Below are positions 17,657 to 27,074 of a stretch of 64,000 bases of DNA, in pieces. The notes beneath the pieces are model-generated. The model was given only the letters and a program-made list of their open reading frames with translations. It did not search any database and had not been told where the DNA came from. Made by a program: the position numbers and the translations under genes. Numbering within the stretch: the stretch's first letter is position 1; the number at the start of each line of letters is the position of its first letter. Source of the DNA: Phycisphaerae bacterium. GTDB lineage: Bacteria > Planctomycetota > Phycisphaerae > UBA1845 > PWPN01. The stretch is from the NCBI GenBank assembly GCA_018003015.1, contig JAGNEZ010000029.1, positions 1-64,000 on the forward strand. The letters are read 5' to 3'.

Positions 17657-18832
17657 CTACTTCCATGCTCTGCGTGCCGCTTCCATAACGTCCATCAGCG
17701 ACCGACCAAGCCGTTCGGCAGCCGCGCGGCAATCCTCGTACTCCGGCGAAACGCGCACGACCCGTCCACTTCGCCGCCCGACCTTGACCGGGATCGGGCC
17801 AAACTCGGTCTCCACCGTCGCCATCGACCGGCTCAGCTTGCTCCGCCGGACCGGGTGGGCACGAACGCCAAACGTGGTCGTCTCCGAAAAGAGGATATTC
17901 TCGACCACGGACCGCAGATCGGACGATGCCAGAACGGTCAGCAAGGTCGCCGGCCGGTTCTTCTTCATGGTGATCGGCGAAGTGAATACGTCCATCGCAC
18001 CGGCCGCCAATAACCGCTCACAAACGTAGCCAATCGTCTCAGCGGTCACGTCGTCCAGGTTGGTTTCCAGCACCAGGATCTCGTCCGCCTCCTCGCCGCC
18101 GGGTGACTCGGCTGACTCGCCTAGGATCAGCCGCAGAATGTTCGGGCGAGTCTGGCCCTCGCGCCGACCGGCACCGACACCGATTTGCTTGACGGTCATC
18201 GCCGGCATGGGACCGTAGGCGTGGGCCAGCGTGGTCAAGATGGCCGCCCCCGTCGGCGTGGTGAGCTCGCCAATCTCATCACAGCTGGCCAAGGGCACGC
18301 CTTTGAGCAGTTCAACCGTGGCCGGCGCCGGAACCGGCATCTGGCCGTGGCTGCACGCGATTGTCCCGCTGCCCGTGGGTATCGGGGACACGTGCACCTG
18401 CTCGACACCGAGCTGATCCAGGGCCAGGCACGCCCCGACAATGTCCACGATCGAGTCGATCGCACCCACTTCGTGAAAGTGGACCTTCTCCGCGGTCGTG
18501 CCGTGTACCTTGGCTTCAGCCTCGGCCAGACGCTTGAAGATGGCTTCCGCTCTCCGTCGGACCTGGTCCGGAAGCACGCCGCCCTGGATGATCTGCAGGA
18601 TGTGCTTAAGGTGCCGGTGAGGCTTCTCGACGGCCGGATCGACCACCACGTCAAACTGCGTGGCGGCGAAACCCTGCTTGCAGACCTGCGTGGCTTCGAT
18701 TCGAAAACCCGGTACGCCTAGGCCGGCCAGATCTCGCCGCAGTCGCTCGATGTCCGCGCCGGCCGCAATGGCCGACGCCAGAATCATGTCCCCACTGGCC
18801 CCGCTAAAGCAGTCAACATAGGCGATGCGCAT
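17657..18832 (-). CDS. larC: Nickel-pincer cofactor biosynthesis protein LarC (single ORF)
   Basis: Product of 391 residues. MRIAYVDCFSGASGDMILA at the N-terminus, HHHxHL-like HRHLKHI, HFHEVGAIDSIVDIVGA and ELTTPTGAAI are hallmark stretches of the former DUF111 family. LarC is a CTP-dependent nickel insertase in NPN cofactor synthesis for lactate racemase and related LarA enzymes. In Lactobacillus plantarum larC is expressed through a programmed frameshift; here both halves lie in one uninterrupted frame. LarA, LarB and LarE are absent from the window, though lactate dehydrogenase is 3.4 kb away in the same orientation. ATG 18832 matches the family start; the longer frame is discarded. Confidence 0.92.
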   Translation of the reverse strand: MRIAYVDCFSGASGDMILASAIAAGADIERLRRDLAGLGVPGFRIEATQVCKQGFAATQFDVVVDPAVEKPHRHLKHILQIIQGGVLPDQVRRRAEAIFKRLAEAEAKVHGTTAEKVHFHEVGAIDSIVDIVGACLALDQLGVEQVHVSPIPTGSGTIACSHGQMPVPAPATVELLKGVPLASCDEIGELTTPTGAAILTTLAHAYGPMPAMTVKQIGVGAGRREGQTRPNILRLILGESAESPGGEEADEILVLETNLDDVTAETIGYVCERLLAAGAMDVFTSPITMKKNRPATLLTVLASSDLRSVVENILFSETTTFGVRAHPVRRSKLSRSMATVETEFGPIPVKVGRRSGRVVRVSPEYEDCRAAAERLGRSLMDVMEAARRAWK

Positions 18833-18880
18833 ACCGATATCGAGTCTATGTTGCCGTCCAAGTCTTTGCAACAGCCGCAC

Positions 18881-18910
18881 TTGCTGGCGAACGCGGGCCG
18901 GGCCTATAAT
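18881..18910 (+). promoter_or_regulatory. Sigma-70-type promoter candidate for cysE
   Basis: TTGCTG (18881-18886) and a perfect TATAAT (18905-18910) are separated by 18 bp and point toward cysE, giving a leader of about 170 nt. The -35 has two mismatches. Confidence 0.5.
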
Positions 18911-19087
18911 ACGTCTATGCCACGCGTCTCATGGCTGATTCCGAGCGGCCAATCGAGCCGCTGTTCGTGTACCCGCGGGGCCGGTTCGTGCGCCTGAGCG
19001 CATGGTCGCTGCCCCGCGCCGTCCGGTGGATGCCCCGTTTCCTGTTCCGTGTTCGATCTTCAAACCAGGTGGTCCGGAGAATTGCGT

Positions 19088-20059
19088 ATGCCCGCGGCGT
19101 TCCAGATTGGCGAGGCTCTGCCTGGCCTGGTGGACAGAATCGTCCAGAGTTACGAGAGCGACGATCGCACCCGCCACACCGATAAGACCTACCTGCCCAG
19201 TCGGGCCGAGGTTGTCGAGATCATCCACATGCTGCTCGAATTGGCCTACCCCGGCTACTTCGGTCGGCAAAACCTGACCCGGCACAACGTGAAGTACCAT
19301 GTGGGTGAACTGCTGCCCAAGCTCGGCGAGCGGCTCTTTCGCCAGATCGACCACGCCTTGTGCTACAAGGAAGAAGTCGACGGCCGGACCCGCCCGGAGA
19401 AAAAGCCCTGCGATGCCAAGGCCCGGCGGATCACGATGGAGTTCCTGGAACGTATTCCGGCTATCCGGGCAAGGCTGGCTGGTGATGTCCAGGCAGCCTA
19501 TGACGGTGACCCGGCAGCCATCAACACCGACGAAGTCATCCTCGCGTATCCGGGCGTTCTGGCCGTGACCGTGTACCGCTTTGCCCACGAGCTGCACATG
19601 CTCGGTGTCCCGCTCATTCCCCGAATGATGACCGAGTGGGCCCATACCGCCACCGGCACCGATATCCACCCGGGAGCCAGCATCGGGCCGAACTTCTTCA
19701 TCGATCACGCCAGCGGCGTGGTCATCGGCGAAACAACCGACATCGGGGAGAACGTGAAACTCTACCAGGGGGTCACCCTCGGTGCCCTGTCCTTCCCCAA
19801 AGATGAACGTGGACGCATCATCCGCGGCCACAAACGCCATCCCACCGTCCAGGCCGGCGTGACCATCTACGCCAACGCCACGGTCTTGGGCGGCGAGACC
19901 GTTCTGGGCGACTCGTCCATCATCGGTGGTTCCGTCTTCCTGACCAACAGCATTCCGCCGAACGCCACCGTCAGCATGAAGCCGCCAGAGCTGAAAGTCC
20001 GCAAGCGCGGCGAAAAGGACGACCAATACCCCTTCGGGGTGTACGGAGAGGGAATATAG
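19088..20059 (+). CDS. cysE: Serine O-acetyltransferase
   Basis: Product of 323 residues. A helical N-terminal domain (about 1-170) precedes the left-handed beta-helix, seen as hexapeptide repeats in TGTDIHPGASIGPNFFIDHASGVVIGETTDIGENVKLYQGVTLG. The DH dyad region (FFIDHASG) and the GVTLG active-site coil are intact. It acetylates L-serine with acetyl-CoA for cysteine synthesis. The long N-terminal domain resembles the EpsC/SAT subtype rather than the 270-residue enterobacterial form. GGAG about nine bases before ATG 19088 supports this start over a GTG 13 codons upstream. Confidence 0.93.
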   Translation: MPAAFQIGEALPGLVDRIVQSYESDDRTRHTDKTYLPSRAEVVEIIHMLLELAYPGYFGRQNLTRHNVKYHVGELLPKLGERLFRQIDHALCYKEEVDGRTRPEKKPCDAKARRITMEFLERIPAIRARLAGDVQAAYDGDPAAINTDEVILAYPGVLAVTVYRFAHELHMLGVPLIPRMMTEWAHTATGTDIHPGASIGPNFFIDHASGVVIGETTDIGENVKLYQGVTLGALSFPKDERGRIIRGHKRHPTVQAGVTIYANATVLGGETVLGDSSIIGGSVFLTNSIPPNATVSMKPPELKVRKRGEKDDQYPFGVYGEGI

Positions 20060-20204
20060 TCGGGGAACCTCGGCGCCCCGCAAGGCGACCACGCGGGGAC
20101 GCGAAGTGGCTTCTTGACCCGTCGGCGCAGTCTCAGGATTGCCGCCCGGACCGTGCCGGCGGGCGAAACACGCTCGCAAGGAAGACCGTCCCGAAGGACC
20201 CCAG

Positions 20205-21686
20205 TCAAACGGGTTGTGACCCTGCAGACGCCGCGGGCTGGCTCTGCGCCGGACGATCCTGCTGCGAATCCGGTGCCGGGCGGGAGGTCGGGCTGTCTCG
20301 CTCGCCGGTCGGTCGACGTCGGCTGCCGTATTGAGCGATCTGGCTGTCGGTGGGGATGCGCTCCAGTCTCTCCTTGAGGACCTCGAACAACCGGTCGATC
20401 CCCTTGTTCAACCGCTCGATCTCGTCGTGCCGCTTCTGATCATTCTCGATCTTTTCCGCGGCGGCATAGTCCAACTTGCGGGCATCGCGGTACTGCCGGC
20501 GCTCGTCTTTGTACATGCGCAGCAGGGAATGGGCCGACGACTGCTGCGAATCGTCCAGATGGTACCGGCGGATAAAGGCGATGACGTAATCATCCCAGGG
20601 ATCGCCCGTGCCACGCGATTCCCTCGCCCGCTCACGCCAACTCCGCATGCGATCCTGCTCGTCCTGGACCTGGCCTGAATCCTGAACGCTCTGCTCCTGA
20701 GTGACGGCACGCTGCCGTCGCTGGGGGCGGTCGGGCCGCGCCCCTTGCTCTGCGCCCCGGTTGTCGGAAGGCAGCTGGCTGTCCTGGGCCTGACTCGCGT
20801 CACCGCTTGGGCTCTGCTCCGGCTGGACCGGTTGCGGAACCGGCTGCTGGGCCTGTTGCTGTTGTTCCAGCTGACGCTGCGCGTCACGCTGAGCCCGCAT
20901 TTCCTGCCGGCGACGCTGGCGCTCGGCGCTACGGGCATCCTCCTCGGCCTTGGATGCGCTGCGACGCTGCTGGGCTCGGGTGACCTGATCGGCCGGCAGC
21001 GTCTTCTCCACCGCGTCGGCGACATTCTCGAAGTTCATCAGCGGCGACTGGTTGCGGGCCTGACGCAGCCAGTCGGTGACCTGTTGGAGACGATTCTCGT
21101 CGATGGCCTGCCCTGCACGCCGCTGACCCTCCAGCGCGAACCGCTCCCTCATCATCGTCTGAACATCCCTCATGATCGGCTGGCTGTACTCACGCTGCTG
21201 CTGCTTGATCGTGTCGAGTTGCTGCCTCACTTGGGCCCGCTGGTCTTCGGTCAAAGCGTAGATGTCGGTCAGGCGGCGGAGGTGGCCCTCGCTCACCCGG
21301 ACGTAGAACTGCTCGACCATCTCAGGCGTAAACGGGCCGGGCGGTCCGCCACGCCCGAAACCGCGATCGCCGCCCGGACCACGGTTGCCACCTGGGCCGC
21401 GATCGCGCCCCGCACCCCGGTTACCCTCGGGGCCACGATCGCGGCCAGTTCCTCGGTCGGCTCCGGGACCACGGCTGGCTCCGGGCCCCCGTACGCCTTC
21501 CGGTCCCCGCATGCCTCCACCGCGAGGGCGATCACCACCCCACCCGCGTCGCCCTTGACTCGGTTGGTTCGGCTGACCCTGCTGGTCTGGCCGAACCTCC
21601 TGGGCGCCGGCCATGGGATACTCCAGCATCAACGCACCGAGGGTGAAAACCACCGCCAGCATCAATCCACGGTGCGGAGAACTCAT
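20205..21686 (-). CDS. Secreted RG-repeat / Gln-rich helical protein, function unknown
   Basis: Product of 493 residues. A signal peptide (hydrophobic about 8-27, AGAQ cleavage) is followed by a Gly/Arg/Pro-rich low-complexity region (46-118) that includes nine tandem RGxGxx hexapeptides. Next comes a helical domain (about 118-215, FTPEMVEQFYVRVSEGHLRRLTDIYALTEDQRAQVR), a Gln/Arg-rich linker, a second helical block (about 365-440) and a disordered Ser/Pro/Gln tail. The helical blocks recall Spy/CpxP-like LTxxQ motifs only loosely (LTEDQRAQVRQQL). GGGAG eight bases before ATG 21686 sets the start. The gene is convergent with cysE. Confidence 0.72.
   Translation of the reverse strand: MSSPHRGLMLAVVFTLGALMLEYPMAGAQEVRPDQQGQPNQPSQGRRGWGGDRPRGGGMRGPEGVRGPGASRGPGADRGTGRDRGPEGNRGAGRDRGPGGNRGPGGDRGFGRGGPPGPFTPEMVEQFYVRVSEGHLRRLTDIYALTEDQRAQVRQQLDTIKQQQREYSQPIMRDVQTMMRERFALEGQRRAGQAIDENRLQQVTDWLRQARNQSPLMNFENVADAVEKTLPADQVTRAQQRRSASKAEEDARSAERQRRRQEMRAQRDAQRQLEQQQQAQQPVPQPVQPEQSPSGDASQAQDSQLPSDNRGAEQGARPDRPQRRQRAVTQEQSVQDSGQVQDEQDRMRSWRERARESRGTGDPWDDYVIAFIRRYHLDDSQQSSAHSLLRMYKDERRQYRDARKLDYAAAEKIENDQKRHDEIERLNKGIDRLFEVLKERLERIPTDSQIAQYGSRRRPTGERDSPTSRPAPDSQQDRPAQSQPAASAGSQPV
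21348..21509 (-). repeat. Nine tandem 18-bp units encoding RGxGxx hexapeptides
   Basis: Reading the minus strand, residues 60-113 of the RG-repeat protein parse into nine consecutive hexapeptides of form R-G-[PTAF]-[GE]-x-x. The unit is 18 bp with third-base drift, consistent with an old expansion under protein-level selection. Confidence 0.8.
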
Positions 21687-21932
21687 CGTCGTGCTCCCGA
21701 GGCAGGGGACTTGCGGCATCCCTTTCCTTCCTGGCCAAACGCCGAAACACGCTGATTATTGCCCCATCCCAACCGGCCCGTCAGATGCTCCATGCCCACA
21801 CCCCCGCGACCCCCGGAACAGGCCCGGATCGCCCCGTTCCCCCCTTGCCCCTCTCCGGGTACAATCCGCGCCTGCTGCGGCCAGCCAGCTTGACCTCTGG
21901 CCGCCGCCCATCGTTGCTGCACTGGAGACGAC

Positions 21933-23648
21933 GTGATCTCGACCGAGCAAGCTGGAACCAGGCCCGTTCGTTCGCCGGAGTCCGGCCTCGCCGCCTTCCC
22001 TTCGACACCACATCGCGAGCTCCAACCTGTTGTCGCAGAAAAAGCTATGGTCATCGGGCTGGACGGGGCCACGTTCGACGTGCTCGATCCGCTGATGGCC
22101 GCCGGCAAGATGCCTCACTTGGCCGAGCTGGTCCGAACCGGTACGGCCGGCATTCTCAACTCCACCAAGCCGCCGATCACCCCGGCCGCCTGGACTACCT
22201 TCATGACCGGCAAGGGCCCCGGGCAGCACGGGATCGTCGATTTCGAGCGCTACGACGTCAAGACCAACAAGCTGACCTTCAATAGCACGCTGGAAATCCG
22301 GGTCAAGACCATCTGGGAGATGCTCAGCGAAAAGGGCTTCCGGGTCGGCTCGGTGAACGTGCCCATGACCTACCCCCCTCGACGGGTCAATGGCTTCATG
22401 ATCTCCGGATTCGAGACCCCGAGCATCGAGTCTGACTTCACCTGGCCGCCCGAACTGAAGACGGAGATCCTCAAACGGTGGCCGGACTACAGCTACCGGT
22501 CAAGCTGGAAGCGAAAGGCCATCGGCGGCGACGAGGTCTTCGAGCAGAATATCCGGTTTATCGAAAGGAGCTTTAGCCAAGGTGCCGAGGTAGCTACGTT
22601 CTGTGGCCAGAAATACGGCTGGGACGTCCTGATGGTCCTGTACAAGCTGGTGGATAACCTCCAGCACAAGACCTGGAAATACCTCGACCCGGTCCTGTCG
22701 CAGATCAACTGGAACCCGAAACGGGCCGCGCTGGTGACCGGCTGCTTCGAGAAGCTGGACGTCGCCCTGGGCGAACTGTTCCGCTACGCCCGCCAGAACC
22801 GGGCCACCATCTTGATCATGTCCGACCACGGACACGGCAGCCTGGACGGCAAGGCCCAGCCCAACGCCCTGCTCAGCCAGTGGGGCTACCTCAAGATCAA
22901 GAGCCCGATGACCCAGGCCTCGGTGCGAACTCGGCAGGTCATGGATCGGCTGCTCGGCCGGACCAGCAAGCGATTCGAGGCCAACCTCGGCATCGAGCAT
23001 GAGCTCGCTCTGGATTGGTCGCAAACCCGGGCGTGCGTCATTCACGCGGGCATCTACGGCTTCCTGTATGTCAGCCTCAAGGGGCGTCAGCCCGGTGGAC
23101 TGGTCGATCCGGCCGATTACGAGCCGCTTCGCGACGAGCTGCGCCGCAGGTTCCTGGCGGTCACCGCTCGCCGTCCGTCCGGCGAAACGATCCCGGTTTA
23201 CGCCGAGGTCCACAAGACCGAGGAACTGTACCAGTGCTCGCGCGAGGAGCAACCCTGGCTGCCCGACCTGCTGCTCGTACCTCAGCCGGGTCTGGCCGTG
23301 GTCCGCAAGATCCGCGGCTCCGCTCCAGTGCGGTGGAGTTCTTTGCGCCATCTGGAAGGCACCCATCGAATCGAGGGCATCTTCATCGCCAATGGTCCCA
23401 ACGTCCGCCAGGGCCACAGGATCCACGCTCAGATCGCCGATATCGCCCCGACGCTCCTCGCCTCACTCGGCCTGCGCGTGCCCCGGGATATGGAGGGCAA
23501 ACCCCTCGCCGAGCTGTTCACCACGCCGCCCACGATCGAGTTTGAGACACCCCAGGCGACCACCGTTGGCGACTTCGAGGAGATCTACTCCGAGGCCGAG
23601 AAGGCGGCCCTCACCAAGCGACTGACCGAGCTTGGATACCTCGAGTGA
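21933..23648 (+). CDS. Alkaline-phosphatase-superfamily phosphodiesterase / nucleotide pyrophosphatase-like protein
   Basis: Product of 571 residues. VIGLDGATFDVLDPL (about 39-54) carries the first metal Asp. TPAAWTTFMTGKGPGQHGI (about 84-102) carries the nucleophile Thr region and the downstream GxHGI motif. LIMSDHGHGS (about 290-299) gives the Asp-His metal pair, and GxxR-like GTHRIEGIFIANGP lies near the C-terminus with a final His ligand region. Family members hydrolyse phosphodiester or pyrophosphate bonds of nucleotides or glycolipids. There is no signal peptide, so it is probably cytosolic. It starts at GTG 21933 after GGAG. Confidence 0.85.
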   Translation: MISTEQAGTRPVRSPESGLAAFPSTPHRELQPVVAEKAMVIGLDGATFDVLDPLMAAGKMPHLAELVRTGTAGILNSTKPPITPAAWTTFMTGKGPGQHGIVDFERYDVKTNKLTFNSTLEIRVKTIWEMLSEKGFRVGSVNVPMTYPPRRVNGFMISGFETPSIESDFTWPPELKTEILKRWPDYSYRSSWKRKAIGGDEVFEQNIRFIERSFSQGAEVATFCGQKYGWDVLMVLYKLVDNLQHKTWKYLDPVLSQINWNPKRAALVTGCFEKLDVALGELFRYARQNRATILIMSDHGHGSLDGKAQPNALLSQWGYLKIKSPMTQASVRTRQVMDRLLGRTSKRFEANLGIEHELALDWSQTRACVIHAGIYGFLYVSLKGRQPGGLVDPADYEPLRDELRRRFLAVTARRPSGETIPVYAEVHKTEELYQCSREEQPWLPDLLLVPQPGLAVVRKIRGSAPVRWSSLRHLEGTHRIEGIFIANGPNVRQGHRIHAQIADIAPTLLASLGLRVPRDMEGKPLAELFTTPPTIEFETPQATTVGDFEEIYSEAEKAALTKRLTELGYLE

Positions 23649-23749
23649 GCGTCCAAATATCGAAAGGTCCAGACCGCCCCCGTTTTCCTTCTCCCTGAAG
23701 GAGGCTCCAGGAGTCGGGTGATGGCTGACCGCAGATCACGGAACGCCCC

Positions 23750-24193
23750 TTAAGGCGTCTCCGTGCACTGCGGCCAGGCGCCGTCGGGCAGCGGGGGGGC
23801 GTCGACGCCGGCTTTGGGCAGTGTCCCGCTGAGTTCCTGACGCCAGTGAGCGACGTCGCCGGCCGGTCCGTAAACGTAGATCATCTTCAGCGGGGTCTCG
23901 CCGATGTTGGTGAGCTGATGGAACTCGCGGGGCGGGATCTTGACCGCTTGGCCGGAACGAACGGTCTGCCGCTCGGAGCCGACGCAGGCTTCGCCGGTCC
24001 CCTCGACGATGAAGTAAACCTCCTCCTGTTCCTGATTGTGCCACGGGACCTGCCCGCCGCGCGGTTCCAGCGTCACGTAACCCATGCAGAACTGGGTGAA
24101 CTGGATCGGCGATGCTCCGCCGACCACATTCTGGGTTCTCCTCCGGGCGGGGTACGTCCGGCCGTCAATCTTGGCCAAATCAGCGATAATCAA
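23750..24193 (-). CDS. Single-domain cupin protein
   Basis: Product of 147 residues. The first cupin motif is seen in PWHNQEQEEVYFIVEGTGEACVG (His, two acidic/Gln ligands, Glu) and the second in KIPPREFHQLTNIGETPLKMIYVYGP (His ligand). A metal site is therefore likely, but the substrate is unknown; sugar isomerase, dioxygenase or sensor roles are possible. An AGGAGG seven bases upstream points to TTG 24193 as the start, seven codons inside the longest frame, giving MIIADLAKIDGRTY at the N-terminus. Confidence 0.85.
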   Translation of the reverse strand: MIIADLAKIDGRTYPARRRTQNVVGGASPIQFTQFCMGYVTLEPRGGQVPWHNQEQEEVYFIVEGTGEACVGSERQTVRSGQAVKIPPREFHQLTNIGETPLKMIYVYGPAGDVAHWRQELSGTLPKAGVDAPPLPDGAWPQCTETP

Positions 24194-24515
24194 GGCCCAG
24201 CCTCCTGAGTGCATTTGAAGTGGTCCACGTGTGCCGCCTTGCTCACCCTCTCCTCAACATTCCGCGCTCAGCCGCCGGTCCCACGATTCCCAGATCATCC
24301 AGCTATCCTAACACATCTTGGAAGACTCGACACGCCCGGCGCGCAATGCACGCACGGGTGACGACGGAGCGTCACGCGGGGCCCGGCCCGCAGTGACGGT
24401 CTTTCGGCATGAAGCCCGATTTCATCGTTGGGTGAACTTCCAATCATGATTCCGCCAGCCAGCAGCCGTTTTTGCCGATGCTAAAGGGGTCTCAAGCTGG
24501 AGGATATCGGACATT
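24194..24515. other. Divergent 322-bp region with competing hairpins
   Basis: No gene lies between the cupin (leftward) and glycogen phosphorylase (rightward) starts. Two overlapping inverted repeats at 24358-24398 are described separately. No complete -35/-10 pair is convincing on either strand. Confidence 0.55.
24358..24398 (+). promoter_or_regulatory. Mutually exclusive hairpins upstream of glycogen phosphorylase
   Basis: GTGACG (24358-24363) can pair with CGTCAC (24370-24375). The same CGTCAC, extended as CGTCACGCGGG (24370-24380), pairs more strongly with CCCGC-A-GTGACG (24387-24398, one bulged A). Only one hairpin can form at a time, an attenuator-like layout about 120 nt before the gene. 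The T-run after the second stem is short (GTCTTTCGG), so termination is uncertain. Confidence 0.4.
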
Positions 24516-27074
24516 ATGACCCAAGTGCGCAGTTTTATGGTCTTGCCCGCCTTGCCGGAACCTTTGCGCCCCCTCCGGGACTTGGCCTACAACCTGTGGT
24601 GGACCTGGAGCGCGGAATCGTTCGAGCTGTTCCGCCGAATGGACATCGATCTCTGGCGGGAGTTGAAACACAACCCTGTGGCCATGCTTGCCCAGGTTCG
24701 ACAAGAACGCCTCGATCGGCTGGCAAGCGATCCGGCCTACTTGGCTTGGCTCCATCGGGTCTTGGAGGCCATGGAGGCTTACTTCGAGCGACCGACCTGG
24801 TTCGACAAGAACTTCGGCAACCGCCCGGTGGGCACGATCGCGTATTTCTCTGCCGAGTTCGGTATTCACGAATGTCTACCCATCTACTCCGGCGGCCTCG
24901 GTACCCTGGCCGGCGACCATTTGAAGAGCGCCAGCGACTTGGGCTTGCCATTGGTCGGCGTAGGACTCCTCTATCGCCAGGGCTACTTCCATCAGTACCT
25001 CACCCAGGACGGCTATCAATTCGAGGACTACCCCGAGCTGAACTTCGCCGAACTCCCGATCGTGCCCGTGCGCGACGAGAATGGACACCACCTGACCGTC
25101 AGCATGGACGTCGGCGGACACGATGTGGCTGCCCAGGTCTGGCTCGTCCGCTGCGGGCGAGTGAATCTCTACCTGCTCGATACCAACGTCGCTCGCAACC
25201 GGCCGGAGGATCGCGATATCACCGCCCGCCTGTACGGTGGTGACCAGGAGACGCGTATCCGTCAGGAGATCATCCTCGGTATTGGCGGTGTCCGGGCTTT
25301 GGCTGCTCTGGGTATCGACCCATCGGTCTGCCACATGAACGAGGGCCATTCGGCGTTCCTGGCGATCGAACGTATTCAGCAGAAAATGAGACGCGAAGGG
25401 CTCACGTTCGAAGAGGCCCGGGAGGTCGTCGCCACAGGTACGGTCTTCACCACCCATACGCCCGTGCCGGCCGGTATCGACACCTTCCCCAGTGCCCTGG
25501 TGACCCGGTACATGACCGGCTACTGCCAAGCCCTGGGTATCAACCAGAATCGCCTCCTGGAGTTGGGCCGGATGAACGCCTCCGACGCCAACGAGCCATT
25601 CAGTATGGCGGTGCTCGCCTTGCGACTCGCGTATCTGAGCAACGGGGTGAGCGCTCTTCATGGGGAAGTCTCCCGGAAGATGTTCAGCGCGGTCTTTCCA
25701 GGTGTGCCGGTGAACGAAGTACCGATCACCTCTATCACCAACGGGGTGCACATCCGCAGCTGGATGTCCAGCGAGGTGGCTCATCTCTACGATCAGTACC
25801 TCGGTCCGCAATGGGCGGACGATCCGCTGAATCAGGCCATCTGGCAACGTGTAGATCTGATTCCGGACGCGGAACTCTGGCGGTCGCATGAGCGGCTTCG
25901 GGAACGGCTGGTGGCCTTCGCTCGTCGGCGTCTGAAACTCCAGCTCATCGCCCGCGGCGCCCCTCCGGCCGAAATCGACGCGGCCGACGAGGTGCTCGAT
26001 CCCGAGGCCCTCACCCTCGGCTTCGCTCGCCGGTTCGCCACCTACAAGCGGGCGACCCTTTTAATGCGCGACCCCGATCGCCTGGCCAGAATCCTCACCA
26101 GCGGCGACCGCCCCGTGCAGCTCATTATTGCCGGGAAGGCCCATCCCAAAGACGAGGCCGGCAAAGAACTCATCAAGCGGATTGTGGCCATGACCAAGAC
26201 GCCCCAACTCCGCAACCGGTTGGTCTTCCTCGAAGACTACGACATGAGCATCACCCGGTCCCTGGTCTGGGGCGTGGATGTGTGGGTCAATACGCCCGTC
26301 AAGCTCCACGAAGCCAGCGGCACGAGCGGCATGAAGGTCATTCCCAACGGCGGTATCAACATGTCGGTGCTTGACGGCTGGTGGCCTGAGGGATTCGATG
26401 GTACCAACGGCTGGGCAATCGGCGATCGCCGCATCTACGGCAACCAGGATTACCAGGACCATATGGAGGCCGAGTCGTTCTATGAACTGCTCGAGAAGGA
26501 AATCGTGCCCCGGTTCTATGACCGCGGAGCGGACGGCCTCCCGCGCCGGTGGGTGGCGACGATGAAATCGTCAATGCGGACCTGCTGCCCGGTGTTCAAT
26601 ACCAACCGCATGGTTCGCGAGTATGCCGAACGGTTCTACCTGCCTGCGGCCGAGCGATGGCACCGGTTCAGCCAGGAGAAGTACAAAGTCTCGCGCGACA
26701 TCGCCACTTGGCGGCAGAAGCTGCTCCAGCGATGGAGCGAAATCAGTATCGACTCGCTGCAAGCCGATATTCCGCAGACCGTCACGGTCGGCAACCGCCT
26801 GGCGGTTCAGGCCGAAATCCGGCTCGGCTCCATCGATCCCGCCGAGGTATCGGTGGAGCTGTACTACGGCCCGCTGGACGCTCGTGGCCTGATCACCATG
26901 GGCAGTTCGGCCCCGCTGCATTGCCAGAATCGCGACGGCCCGTCGGGACGGTACAAGTACACCGGCGAGATTCCCTGCGAGTACAGCGGTCACTATGGCT
27001 ACGCCCTTCGGATCGTGCCGCACCATCCGGAAATGGCCGCCCGTTACAACATCGGACTGGTACGCTGGGGTTGA
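24516..27074 (+). CDS. glgP: Alpha-glucan (glycogen) phosphorylase
   Basis: Product of 852 residues. The N-terminus (PEPLRPLRDLAYNLWWTWS) is the DUF3417 region of the bacterial/archaeal phosphorylase subtype. AYFSAEFGIHECLPIYSGGLGTLAGDHLKSASDLGLPLVGVGLLY, CHMNEGHSAF and TTHTPVPAGIDTF follow. The PLP motif EASGTSGMKVIPNGG has Lys607 as the expected Schiff-base residue. It releases glucose-1-phosphate from glycogen or maltodextrin. The last 130 residues form an added beta-rich domain common in this subtype. The ATG follows a GGAGG at a rather long spacing. No other glycogen gene is in the window. Confidence 0.94.
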   Translation: MTQVRSFMVLPALPEPLRPLRDLAYNLWWTWSAESFELFRRMDIDLWRELKHNPVAMLAQVRQERLDRLASDPAYLAWLHRVLEAMEAYFERPTWFDKNFGNRPVGTIAYFSAEFGIHECLPIYSGGLGTLAGDHLKSASDLGLPLVGVGLLYRQGYFHQYLTQDGYQFEDYPELNFAELPIVPVRDENGHHLTVSMDVGGHDVAAQVWLVRCGRVNLYLLDTNVARNRPEDRDITARLYGGDQETRIRQEIILGIGGVRALAALGIDPSVCHMNEGHSAFLAIERIQQKMRREGLTFEEAREVVATGTVFTTHTPVPAGIDTFPSALVTRYMTGYCQALGINQNRLLELGRMNASDANEPFSMAVLALRLAYLSNGVSALHGEVSRKMFSAVFPGVPVNEVPITSITNGVHIRSWMSSEVAHLYDQYLGPQWADDPLNQAIWQRVDLIPDAELWRSHERLRERLVAFARRRLKLQLIARGAPPAEIDAADEVLDPEALTLGFARRFATYKRATLLMRDPDRLARILTSGDRPVQLIIAGKAHPKDEAGKELIKRIVAMTKTPQLRNRLVFLEDYDMSITRSLVWGVDVWVNTPVKLHEASGTSGMKVIPNGGINMSVLDGWWPEGFDGTNGWAIGDRRIYGNQDYQDHMEAESFYELLEKEIVPRFYDRGADGLPRRWVATMKSSMRTCCPVFNTNRMVREYAERFYLPAAERWHRFSQEKYKVSRDIATWRQKLLQRWSEISIDSLQADIPQTVTVGNRLAVQAEIRLGSIDPAEVSVELYYGPLDARGLITMGSSAPLHCQNRDGPSGRYKYTGEIPCEYSGHYGYALRIVPHHPEMAARYNIGLVRWG

